Origin: Trichloromonas sp034002365
Lineage (GTDB): Bacteria > Desulfobacterota > Desulfuromonadia > Desulfuromonadales > Trichloromonadaceae
NCBI GenBank assembly: GCA_034002365.1
Contig: JAVFAR010000162.1
Span: 1 to 5,200 of the forward strand
DNA: 5,200 nucleotides
Direction of reading: 5' to 3'
Position numbers and translations under genes: made by a program. Shown here one piece after another: positions 1 through 5,200 of the stretch. Numbering within the stretch: position 1 is the stretch's first letter; the number at the start of each line of letters is the position of its first letter. The notes under the pieces are model-generated. The model worked only from the letters and a program-made list of their open reading frames with translations, had not been told where the DNA came from and ran no database searches.

Positions 1-10
1 CGTTCTCCGT

Positions 11-32
11 TTGGCATATAATTATGTGCCAA
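11..32. repeat. 22-bp inverted repeat with TTGGCA/TGCCAA arms
   Basis: TTGGCA (11-16) and TGCCAA (27-32) flank an AT-rich centre that also pairs (ATAATTAT), so 20 of 22 positions are self-complementary. This dyad could be an operator for a dimeric regulator or a hairpin. A perfect TATAAT lies at 17-22 on the plus strand, but its -35 region would fall off the window, and no plus-strand gene follows within view. The function is unknown. Confidence 0.4.
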
Positions 33-93
33 GTCTAGCGCTTCGAACGGTGACATACAAATGGATTTTGTCTCTGCCCAAGAAAGAATAGAT

Positions 94-124
94 GGCGGAT
101 GATAACCATCCCCATGCTGCCGCC
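94..124 (-). terminator. Possible weak terminator hairpin after the DUF1186 gene
   Basis: Beginning 14 bp beyond the stop codon (minus strand), GGCGG and CCGCC bracket the segment, and an alternative inner stem GGATG/CATCC closes a 5-nt loop (97-111). The two stems overlap, so only one forms at a time. The downstream sequence on the minus strand is ATCTATTCTTTCTT, T-rich but interrupted, so this is a poor match to a rho-independent terminator. It is the only hairpin candidate at the end of the gene cluster. Confidence 0.25.
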
Positions 125-138
125 GAAAAGCAAATCAG

Positions 139-1044
139 TCACTTCCGGTTTTTGCGTTTCGACTTTTTCGCCAGTTTGCGGTTCTTGCGAGCTTTGTTTT
201 TCTGCTTCGGGTTGGTTTTAGGAAGACTGGCGCCGGGCAGGAATGGTCCGTCATGGTCGTGAAAGTGGCGGACGGGACGGTTCTCCTGGAAGCAGCCAAA
301 CCAGGAGCAGTAGCCGTGGATATTCTCCGGAACGCGGTAAGCCATTTCCTCTTTCAGCGTGGCCAGCGTGACTTCCGGTTCGTCGGCGAAGAGGTCAAGT
401 TGCGGCTCCTCCAGCAACCATTCGGCGATTTCCCCTTCGGGAGCGAGTTCGTCGGCGACCAGGGCGCGTACCTCATTCGCCAGTTCGACTCCCTCCAGGT
501 CCTCGATGCTGCCGGCAAGAGCCAGCCAGAAATAAGAATCCTCTTCCGCCAGGGAACGGTCGAAGAGGGTGGCAAAGAAGTCCAGGGCTTCCCGACGGCT
601 AATGACGTTAGCCACCACGGCGAAGGTGATGGCGGACAAGGCCGAACTTCGGACATACTCATCGGCTTGTCGGTCGAGTACCAGCGCTTGGATGCCGGCT
701 ATCGAGCCGGCACAGGTGTTCAGCAACATGACGGGGAAGGTTTCGGTGACGATATCGCCCCAGAGCGGGTCAAGCCGATCTCGTGAGAGGGCGAAGGCGC
801 GGATCAGCAGCTGGTGGGCGCGTGGCTCGCGGAAGTGGGAAAGGAGCGCCGAGGCATAGACGTTGCCGTAATGGGCTTCCGCGATATAAAGATCCGGGTC
901 GGCGATCAGCCGTTCGAGGATGGCGAGCAGATGCGGCGTGATCTCCTCGCGCAGGGTCAGCGCCTCCTCCAGCTCCGCCCGTTTATAGGATTGGTCGAAA
1001 TGATCGAAGGCTTCGATAAGTTCTGCAATTCTTTCCGTTGTCAC
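139..1044 (-). CDS. DUF1186 domain-containing protein with a lysine-rich tail
   Basis: This 301-residue protein has no known biochemical function. Residues 1 to about 240 look like the DUF1186 family: a helical, acidic, HEAT-like region with HLLAILERLIADP (38-50), then IAEAHYGNVYASALLSHFRE (54-73), LDPLWGDIVTETFPVMLLNT (91-110) and YVRSSALSAITFAVV (130-144). I see no signal peptide or membrane segment, so it is probably cytoplasmic. Residues 243-264 hold a Cys/His cluster (His243, Cys246, Cys251, His260, His262, His264) that could bind a metal. The last 26 residues (276-301) contain 15 Lys or Arg and may bind nucleic acid. Many relatives end instead in a zinc-binding SEC-C motif; none is present. 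The start is GTG with a strong ribosome site. It lies 24 bp after cobA-hemD and is probably transcribed with it, but nothing in the sequence ties it to tetrapyrrole chemistry. Family assignment is from recognition, without a profile search. Confidence 0.8.
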   Translation of the reverse strand: MTTERIAELIEAFDHFDQSYKRAELEEALTLREEITPHLLAILERLIADPDLYIAEAHYGNVYASALLSHFREPRAHQLLIRAFALSRDRLDPLWGDIVTETFPVMLLNTCAGSIAGIQALVLDRQADEYVRSSALSAITFAVVANVISRREALDFFATLFDRSLAEEDSYFWLALAGSIEDLEGVELANEVRALVADELAPEGEIAEWLLEEPQLDLFADEPEVTLATLKEEMAYRVPENIHGYCSWFGCFQENRPVRHFHDHDGPFLPGASLPKTNPKQKNKARKNRKLAKKSKRKNRK

Positions 1045-1050
1045 AGGGGG

Positions 1051-1055
1051 CCTCC
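1051..1055 (-). promoter_or_regulatory. Ribosome binding site deciding the GTG start of the DUF1186 gene
   Basis: On the minus strand GGAGG stands 6 nt before the GTG at 1044, in the 24-bp gap after the cobA-hemD stop. This strong, well-spaced site supports the GTG as the true start. Confidence 0.8.
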
Positions 1056-1068
1056 AGATCAGGCGATT

Positions 1069-2595
1069 TCAGTTGGGAGATTCGCCAGCGAAATACCCCA
1101 CGATCCCCTCGACCAGGGCCTCCAGGGTGTATTCGGCGGGCTCGATATCGACGTCCAGGCCGTGCGCGCGGCAGGTCTTGCTGGTGATCGGGCCGATGGA
1201 GGCGATGGCGGTGCCTTTGAGCCGCGCGGCCAGATTGCCGCCAAGCAGAACCGCGAGGTTGTCGACGGTGGAGGAGGCGGTGAAGGCGATACAGTCGATC
1301 TCCCCCGCCTCCAGGGCGGCGCTGGCCGCCTCCGGCAGGGCGGCGGGGACGTGGTTGCGGTAGGCGACGGGGGTGACCACCTGGGCACCGAGCCGAGTCA
1401 GTTCCGTGGGAATCACTTCCCGCGCCCGGTCGGCCTTGGGAAAGAGGATCTTTTTATTCCTCAGATCGGTTTCCGCCAGCGCCGCCACCACCCCTTCGCC
1501 TTTGAACTCGGCGGCGACCAGGTCGGCGCGCAGACCCTGCGCGGCGAGACCGGCGGCGGTCTTGGGGCCGACGACGCAGATGCGGCAACGGCCCAGGGCG
1601 CGGGCGTCGCGGCCAAGCTCCGCCAGGCGCCGGAAGAAGCAGCGCACGCCGTTGGCCGAGGTCAGAATCAGCCAGTCGAACGAGTCCAGTTCGGCGATGG
1701 CGCGGTCGAGTTCGTCATAGCTCTCCGGCGCGACCAGCTCGATGGTCGGCGCCTCGACGGCCTCGGCCCCTTGTGCATCGAGGAGCGCCGTCAGTTCGGC
1801 GGCCTGGTCGGCGGCGCGGGTGTTGAGGATGCGCCTGCCGAAGAGGGGGCGGTTGTCGAACCAGCGCAACTCCTCCCGCAAGCCGACCACCGCGCCGACA
1901 ATGATCACCGCCGGCGGTTTGATCCGGGCTTTGGCCGCTTTTTCCACCACGTCGCCGAGGGCCGCCGTCAGGGTCTGCTGTTTCGCCGTGGTCGCCCAGC
2001 GCACAATCGCCACCGGGGTGTCGGCGGGGCGGCCGTGCGCCATCAGTTCCCGGGCGATCAGCGGCAGGTTGGCGATCCCCATGTAAAAGACCAGGGTGCC
2101 GACGGCGCCGGCGAGTTTCTCCCAGTCGAGGCTCGACATCTTTTTCGCCGGGTCTTCGTGGCCGGTGATGAGGGCGAGGCTGGTGGTGTGGTCACGGTGG
2201 GTGAGGGGGATGCCGGCGTAGGCGGCCGCGGCGAAACCGGCGGTGACGCCGGGAACCACCTCGAAGGGGATGCCCGCCCGGCGCAGACAGAGGGCTTCCT
2301 CGCCGCCCCGGCCGAAGATGTAGGGATCGCCCCCCTTGAGGCGGGCGACGGTCTTGCCTTCCCGGGCTTTTTCCACCAGCAGGAGGCTGATCTCCTCCTG
2401 GGAGCGGTGATGGCTGCCCCCCTTCTTGCCGACGTAGAGGTGCTCGGCGGTCGGGGCCTCGCGCAGAAAGACGGGGTTGGCCAGATAATCGTAGATCACT
2501 ACGTCGGCCCGGCGCAGGCATTCGCGCCCCTTGACCGTGATCAGGCCGGGATCGCCGGGCCCGGCGCCGATGAGATAGACGATGCCTGGTTTCAA
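1069..2595 (-). CDS. cobA-hemD: Fused uroporphyrinogen-III C-methyltransferase / uroporphyrinogen-III synthase
   Basis: This is a two-domain enzyme; numbering below uses the longer 520-residue form from the ATG at 2631 (subtract 12 for the TTG form). Residues 17 to about 255 are an SAM-dependent methyltransferase (CobA/SUMT) with GAGPGDPGL (22-30), VIYDYL (45-50), RLKGGDPYIFGRGGEE (97-112), VVPGVTAG (125-132), GIPLTHRD (140-147), ITGHED (155-160) and TLVFYMG (179-185). It makes precorrin-2 for siroheme or corrinoids. Residues about 262-515 are HemD, which closes hydroxymethylbilane to uroporphyrinogen III: ILNTRA (268-273), LILTSANGVRCFF (321-333), VVGPKTA (353-359), ILFPKADR (395-402), FTASSTVDNL (450-459), IGPITSKT (479-486). 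I prefer the TTG at 2595 because the product then begins MKPGIVYLIGAGPG, as is usual, whereas residues 1-5 or so of the long form are encoded by a palindromic repeat. The ATG at 2631 stays possible. No NAD-dependent dehydrogenase/ferrochelatase domain is present, so siroheme completion needs another protein. The DUF1186 gene follows after 24 bp. Confidence 0.94.
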   Translation of the reverse strand: MKPGIVYLIGAGPGDPGLITVKGRECLRRADVVIYDYLANPVFLREAPTAEHLYVGKKGGSHHRSQEEISLLLVEKAREGKTVARLKGGDPYIFGRGGEEALCLRRAGIPFEVVPGVTAGFAAAAYAGIPLTHRDHTTSLALITGHEDPAKKMSSLDWEKLAGAVGTLVFYMGIANLPLIARELMAHGRPADTPVAIVRWATTAKQQTLTAALGDVVEKAAKARIKPPAVIIVGAVVGLREELRWFDNRPLFGRRILNTRAADQAAELTALLDAQGAEAVEAPTIELVAPESYDELDRAIAELDSFDWLILTSANGVRCFFRRLAELGRDARALGRCRICVVGPKTAAGLAAQGLRADLVAAEFKGEGVVAALAETDLRNKKILFPKADRAREVIPTELTRLGAQVVTPVAYRNHVPAALPEAASAALEAGEIDCIAFTASSTVDNLAVLLGGNLAARLKGTAIASIGPITSKTCRAHGLDVDIEPAEYTLEALVEGIVGYFAGESPN

Positions 2596-2599
2596 AGTG

Positions 2600-2604
2600 T
2601 CACC
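2600..2604 (-). promoter_or_regulatory. Candidate ribosome binding site for the TTG start of cobA-hemD
   Basis: On the minus strand GGTGA is followed by 4 nt and then TTG at 2595. GGTGA pairs with the distal part of the anti-Shine-Dalgarno sequence, for which a short spacer is expected. The rival ATG at 2631 has AGGGG about 6 nt upstream, but those bases belong to the palindromic repeat. This site favours the shorter protein without proving it. Confidence 0.4.
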
Positions 2605-2616
2605 CGCTTTAAACGG

Positions 2617-2644
2617 GTAGGGGCGACGCATGCGCCGCCCCTAC
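2617..2644. repeat. 28-bp near-perfect palindrome at the 5' end of cobA-hemD
   Basis: Two 14-bp arms meet between 2630 and 2631: GTAGGGGCGACGCA and the complement of GTAGGGGCGGCGCA. They match at 13 of 14 positions, giving a very stable GC-rich stem centred on GCATGC. Palindromes of the form GTAGGGGCGNNGCATGC are, from memory, common dispersed repeats in many bacterial genomes. It is flanked by GGG/CCC on both sides, so the pairing could extend slightly. On the minus strand the central ATG opens in frame into cobA-hemD, making it a possible but doubtful start. The palindrome lies only 21 bp from the TTAA element, so two unrelated repeats are clustered in this gap. Confidence 0.75.
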
Positions 2645-2665
2645 GGGATCATTCGTCATGGGAGA

Positions 2666-2822
2666 TTAAGAGGCTGTTGAAAAACTCGGTTTCCAGGGCT
2701 GATCAAAAATGCTCAGATGCAAGGCGGACGAAATCCTGAGGAATAAGGCGCACCTGAAAGGTACGTCGTTGACGAGGGATGAGGACAACGCCGCGGATGG
2801 GCGTTTTTCATCAGCCCGTTAA
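2666..2822. mobile_element. MITE-like repeat bounded by TTAA, between hemC and cobA-hemD
   Basis: The roughly 157-bp segment starts and ends with TTAA. Read inward, the left end continues GAGGCTGTTGAAAAACTC and the right end CGGGCTGATGAAAAACGC, which agree at 14 of 18 positions (18 of 22 with TTAA). A second copy of the motif lies inside the left end at 2696-2712 (GGGCTGATCAAAAATGC) and matches the right end (2801-2817, opposite strand) at 15 of 17 positions. A smaller inverted repeat, ACCT-GAA-AGGT, lies at 2752-2762, and weak pairing across the interior makes the whole segment an imperfect palindrome. It has no plausible coding capacity. The pattern fits a non-autonomous miniature transposable element or REP-type repeat, and similar GGCTGTTGAAAAA-type repeats are, from memory, dispersed in Desulfuromonadales-like genomes. 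The TTAA ends may be a target duplication. In RNA it could fold strongly and affect read-through from hemC; that is inference. Confidence 0.65.
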
Positions 2823-3781
2823 ACGTCCTCGCGGCCGACGTTGAAGGTCTCATGGTTATAAACCTCGTTGAGAATCTTCCCGGCCCCCTGGATGATCAGG
2901 TCGTCGGCCAGGGAGGTGCCGACCTTTTCCGACTCCTCCGGTGCGCAGATCACGGTCTTTTTGAGGAGCTTGGCGCCGTCGGCGCTGGCGACCAGGCCGG
3001 TCAGGGTCAGCCGGCCGTCCTTGACCTCGCCGTAGGCGCCGATGGGGACCTGACAGCCCCCTTCGAGACGGCGCAATACCGCCCGCTCGCCCTTGACCGC
3101 GGCGGCGGTTTCCGGGTGATTGAAAAAGTCGATGAGGGCGTTGACTTCGGCATCGGCGATGCGCGACTCGATGCCCAGCGCTCCCTGGCCGATGGCCGGC
3201 AGCGACACGTCGGTCGGCAGGTATTCGCCGATCTGCCCGGTGAAGCCGAGGCGGTGCATGCCGGCGGCGGCGAGCACCACGGCATCGAGGTTATCCTCGG
3301 TGAGCTTGCGGATCCGGGTTTCGACGTTGCCGCGAATGTCGACCATCCGGAAATCGGGACGCAGATGCAGCAGCACCGCTTTGCGCCGCAGGCTTGAGGT
3401 GCCGATGCGCGCCCCTTGCGGCAGGTCGCGGAAGCTTTTGAAGCCGGGCCTGAGAATGACGATGTCCCGCGGGTCTTCCCGCTTGGTGATGCAACGCAGG
3501 GCCAGGCCTTCGGGGAAGATGGTCGGCACGTCCTTCATCGAATGCACGGCGATGTCGATCTCGCCGCGGAGCATGGCTTCCTCGATCTCCTTGACGAAAA
3601 GACCCTTGCCGCCGACCATCGCCAGGGGCACGTCGAGGATTTTATCCCCTTGCGTCTTGATCTTGGTCAGGGTGACTTCGAGCCCAGGATACTTTTTCTC
3701 CAACTCGGACTTGACCCAGTTGGCCTGCCACAGGGCCAGCTGGCTGGCGCGAGTACCGATACGCAGTGTCTTTTTTTCCAT
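2819..3781 (-). CDS. hemC: Hydroxymethylbilane synthase (porphobilinogen deaminase)
   Basis: The 320-residue cytoplasmic enzyme joins four porphobilinogen molecules into linear hydroxymethylbilane, using a covalently bound dipyrromethane cofactor. The N-terminus LRIGTRASQLALWQA (6-20) is diagnostic. Further landmarks are GGKGLFVKEIE (57-67), HSMKDVP (80-86) with the catalytic aspartate Asp84, GTSSLRR (127-133), DIRGNVETR (148-156), and RLEGGCQVPIGAYG (238-251), in which Cys243 is the expected cofactor attachment residue. All key residues are present and the length is normal, so the enzyme should be active. The ATG at 3781 matches the family N-terminus and no earlier in-frame start exists. The TAA stop lies in the TTAA terminus of the repeat element at 2666-2822, so that element borders the coding region directly and may have replaced the original end of the gene. 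The product feeds the HemD half of the next gene. Confidence 0.97.
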   Translation of the reverse strand: MEKKTLRIGTRASQLALWQANWVKSELEKKYPGLEVTLTKIKTQGDKILDVPLAMVGGKGLFVKEIEEAMLRGEIDIAVHSMKDVPTIFPEGLALRCITKREDPRDIVILRPGFKSFRDLPQGARIGTSSLRRKAVLLHLRPDFRMVDIRGNVETRIRKLTEDNLDAVVLAAAGMHRLGFTGQIGEYLPTDVSLPAIGQGALGIESRIADAEVNALIDFFNHPETAAAVKGERAVLRRLEGGCQVPIGAYGEVKDGRLTLTGLVASADGAKLLKKTVICAPEESEKVGTSLADDLIIQGAGKILNEVYNHETFNVGREDV

Positions 3782-3793
3782 GAATGCCTGATG

Positions 3794-3800
3794 TCTCCTT
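3794..3800 (-). promoter_or_regulatory. Ribosome binding site of hemC, overlapping the hemA stop
   Basis: On the minus strand the sequence AAGGAGA begins inside the TAA stop codon of hemA. It is the only strong Shine-Dalgarno match ahead of hemC, but it sits about 12-13 nt from the ATG at 3781, longer than the usual 5-9 nt. No ATG, GTG or TTG is in frame between it and that ATG. The overlap with the hemA stop suggests that ribosomes finishing hemA help initiation at hemC; that coupling is inferred. Confidence 0.6.
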
Positions 3801-5097
3801 AGCTGATTTCGCTGTCGTCTTCTTCCTGGGCGATTTCCAGATCGAACAGGGTCCGCACCGCGTCGACGTAGTCGCTCCCCGAGGCCGTTTCCTGATTCCG
3901 CTTGAGGACCGAGGTCGGCGGGTGCAGCATTTTGTTGACGATGGCGGCGGTCAGGGCCTCGATCGCCTGCCGCTCCCTGGGGCCGAGATCCTTGAGGTTG
4001 GAAAAGGTTTTTCGTAACTCTCCCTGGCGGATGTCCTCGAATTTCTTGCGCAGGGCGACGATGGTCGGAACCACGTCGCGATTCTCCAGCCAGCGGCTGA
4101 ACTGGCCGATCTCCTGGTCAATGATGACCTCGGCCTTCTTCGCCTCTTTCTGCCGCTCCTTGAGATTGGCCTGCACCACCCCCTGCAGATCGTCGACATC
4201 GTAAAGGTAGATGTTGTCGATCTTGTTGACCTTGGGATCGATGTCGCGGGGGACGGCGATGTCGATGAGGAACATCGGCTTGTTCTTGCGCTGGCGGATG
4301 ACCTCTTCCATCTTTTCCTGGCCGAGGATGAAATTGGGGGCGCCGGTGGAGGTCAGAACGATATCGACCTGATGCAGGCGCTGGGGGAACTCCTCGAAGG
4401 GAACGGCCTGCCCCTGAAATTCTTCGGCGAGCTTGACCGCCCTCTCCAGGGTGCGGTTGGTGACCATCACCGAAGCGGCGCCGTTGTTGAGGAAATGCCG
4501 CGCCGCCAGCTCGCACATTTCGCCGGCGCCGATGAGCATGACCTTCTTGCCGTCGAGGCTGCCGAAGATCTTGCGCGCCAGTTCGACGGCGGCGAAAGAG
4601 ACCGAGACCGCGTTGCTGGCGATATCCGTTTCGGTGCGCACCCGCTTGGCCACGGAAAAAGCCTTGTGCAGAAAGCGGTTGAGCACCGAGCCGATGGTCT
4701 TGTGTTCGGTGGCGTAGCCGTAGGCGGTCTTGATCTGTCCGAGAATCTGCGGCTCGCCGATGACCATGGAGTCGAGGCTGGAGGCGACGCGGAAGACGTG
4801 GCGGATGGCCTCTTCTCCCTGGTAGTCGTAGAGATGCTCTTCCAGCTGCTCAGCAGGAATACCGTGATAGGCGGCGAGGAAGCCCTTGAGCTGGCCGACG
4901 CAGGCTTCGGGCTCCTGACTGCCGGCGTAGAGCTCCACCCGGTTGCAGGTCGAAACGATGATCGCTTCGGCCACCGCCGGCAGGGCGCGCATTTCGTGCA
5001 GGGGGCGCCCCATATCCGTGGGCGGAAAAGCGACCCGTTCGCGTATTTCCACGGGGGCGGTCTTGTGACTCAACCCCACGACAATGATGTTCATCAT
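3799..5097 (-). CDS. hemA: Glutamyl-tRNA reductase
   Basis: This 432-residue enzyme reduces glutamyl-tRNA(Glu) with NADPH to glutamate-1-semialdehyde, the first committed step of the C5 route to 5-aminolevulinate in the cytoplasm. The length is normal for the family. Visible landmarks, in order, are GLSHKTAPVEIRE (8-20), the STCNR motif (49-53) with catalytic Cys51, GEPQILGQ (114-121), the long-helix region ending near residue 170, the Rossmann glycine motif GAGEM (190-194), VTNRT (212-216), and DIAVPRDIDP (279-288). The C-terminal helical dimerisation domain covers about 320-425 and ends in an acidic tail. The start is ATG-ATG, so either Met is possible; only a weak GGA-type ribosome site lies about 7 nt upstream. 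hemC follows 17 bp after the stop. This genome therefore makes ALA from tRNA-bound glutamate, not with ALA synthase; the partner aminotransferase HemL is not in this window. Confidence 0.97.
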   Translation of the reverse strand: MMNIIVVGLSHKTAPVEIRERVAFPPTDMGRPLHEMRALPAVAEAIIVSTCNRVELYAGSQEPEACVGQLKGFLAAYHGIPAEQLEEHLYDYQGEEAIRHVFRVASSLDSMVIGEPQILGQIKTAYGYATEHKTIGSVLNRFLHKAFSVAKRVRTETDIASNAVSVSFAAVELARKIFGSLDGKKVMLIGAGEMCELAARHFLNNGAASVMVTNRTLERAVKLAEEFQGQAVPFEEFPQRLHQVDIVLTSTGAPNFILGQEKMEEVIRQRKNKPMFLIDIAVPRDIDPKVNKIDNIYLYDVDDLQGVVQANLKERQKEAKKAEVIIDQEIGQFSRWLENRDVVPTIVALRKKFEDIRQGELRKTFSNLKDLGPRERQAIEALTAAIVNKMLHPPTSVLKRNQETASGSDYVDAVRTLFDLEIAQEEDDSEIS

Positions 5098-5123
5098 GGT
5101 GAATTCCGTCTATTTTCCGCTAT

Positions 5124-5200
5124 CTATGGCCCTTCCATGGCCTTGAAGCTGTGCAGATCCGAAAGCAGCAGATTGACGCCAAAGAAGGTGAAGAGCAGAC
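5124..5200 (-). CDS. ccsA: CcsA/HemX-family cytochrome c biogenesis protein, C-terminal end (partial)
   Basis: Only the last 24 codons and a TAG stop are inside the window; the rest lies beyond the right edge. The visible protein is LLFTFFGVNLLLSD followed by LHSFKAMEGP. The end of a hydrophobic helix running into GVN-LLS-x-LHS is the usual C-terminus of CcsA/CcsB-ResC and HemX-type membrane proteins, which often end in a GVN(F/L)LLSGLHSYA-like sequence. Family members are multi-pass inner-membrane proteins of the WWD-domain superfamily that handle heme during system II cytochrome c maturation; some act as HemX partners that modulate HemA. The tryptophan-rich WWD motif and the axial histidines are outside the window, so the assignment rests on this tail and on the position immediately upstream of hemA. 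The stop is 26 bp before the hemA start, consistent with co-transcription. The tail after LHS is longer and less hydrophobic than the usual Tyr-Ala ending. Confidence 0.72.
   Translation of the reverse strand, partial: LLFTFFGVNLLLSDLHSFKAMEGP

Larger units (their letters stand above)
1..134 (-). other. Left-edge low-GC flank with an open frame of uncertain coding status
   Basis: The first 90 bases are about 42% GC by count, well below the gene block. One minus-strand frame is open from 134 to the edge and reads, in part, HGDGYHPPSILSWAETK followed by SICMSPFEALDLAHNYMPNGE (split to keep it short). The only standard in-frame start is the ATG at 56, which has no Shine-Dalgarno sequence. A 44-codon open frame in such composition is not significant alone, although the peptide looks plausibly protein-like. 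It could be a fragment of an unrecognised gene or transposase, or it could be chance. I do not recognise the family. Confidence 0.2.

Noticed and set aside
11..32. Sigma-54 promoter (TGGCAC...GC) in the left-edge dyad
   Set aside because: The spacing between GG and GC is about 3 nt too long for a -24/-12 element on either strand.
253..786. A 177-codon plus-strand frame opposite the DUF1186 gene
   Set aside because: The opposite strand has a coherent family match with a strong ribosome site; this frame has no recognisable motif.
1069..2631. Frameshift or assembly error joining separate cobA and hemD genes
   Set aside because: Both domains are complete and in one frame with a normal linker, and fused CobA-HemD proteins are well known in several bacterial groups.
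814..2739. A 641-codon open frame on the plus strand across cobA-hemD
   Set aside because: It is antisense to a gene with clear family motifs, has a low-complexity Gly/Arg/Asp-rich translation with no recognisable domain, and runs into the repeat. Long antisense frames are expected opposite GC-rich genes.
2666..2822. Riboswitch (cobalamin-type) ahead of cobA-hemD
   Set aside because: The gap is explained by a TTAA-bounded inverted-repeat element, and I could not see a B12-box-like sequence.
2666..2822. CRISPR array or tRNA gene in the hemC-cobA gap
   Set aside because: There are no regularly spaced direct repeats, and no cloverleaf or T-loop GTTCGANTC-type sequence was found.
3120..3791. 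A 223-codon plus-strand frame opposite hemC
   Set aside because: The translation is Ser/Arg/Met-rich and typical of a shadow frame; hemC is unambiguous on the other strand.

Overview
The window is GC-rich bacterial DNA carrying a block of tetrapyrrole-biosynthesis genes, all on the minus strand. Read in the direction of transcription (right to left) the order is: the last 24 codons of a CcsA/HemX-type cytochrome c biogenesis membrane protein, hemA (glutamyl-tRNA reductase), hemC (hydroxymethylbilane synthase), a fused cobA-hemD (uroporphyrinogen-III C-methyltransferase plus uroporphyrinogen-III synthase), and a DUF1186-family protein. The ccsA-hemA-hemC-cobA/hemD order, the fused CobA-HemD and the kind of dispersed repeat between hemC and cobA-hemD recall Desulfuromonadales (Geobacter, Desulfuromonas, Pelobacter and relatives). 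That placement is from memory of gene order and is only moderately secure.

Layout: 5124-5200 ccsA C-terminus; 3799-5097 hemA; 2819-3781 hemC; 2596-2818 a gap filled with repeats; 1069-2595 (or 2631) cobA-hemD; 139-1044 the DUF1186 gene; 1-138 a lower-GC flank with no secure gene. Most junctions are tight (26, 17 and 24 bp), which suggests one transcript. The exception is hemC/cobA-hemD, where 223-259 bp hold two repeats. The first is a roughly 157-bp MITE-like element bounded by TTAA, whose right TTAA supplies the hemC stop codon. The second is a 28-bp near-perfect palindrome with an ATG at its centre that competes as the cobA-hemD start.

The genes form a pathway. HemA commits glutamyl-tRNA to 5-aminolevulinate synthesis. 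HemC condenses porphobilinogen to hydroxymethylbilane. The HemD domain closes this to uroporphyrinogen III, and the CobA domain methylates some of it to precorrin-2 for siroheme and/or corrinoids, while the rest continues to heme. CcsA works downstream, in delivering heme to c-type cytochromes. Genes for aminotransferase HemL, HemB and the later heme steps are not in the window.

I found no undescribed multi-gene system: the coding content is ordinary housekeeping. The points worth a second look are the repeats between hemC and cobA-hemD, their effect on start and stop codons, and the odd C-terminus of the DUF1186 protein.
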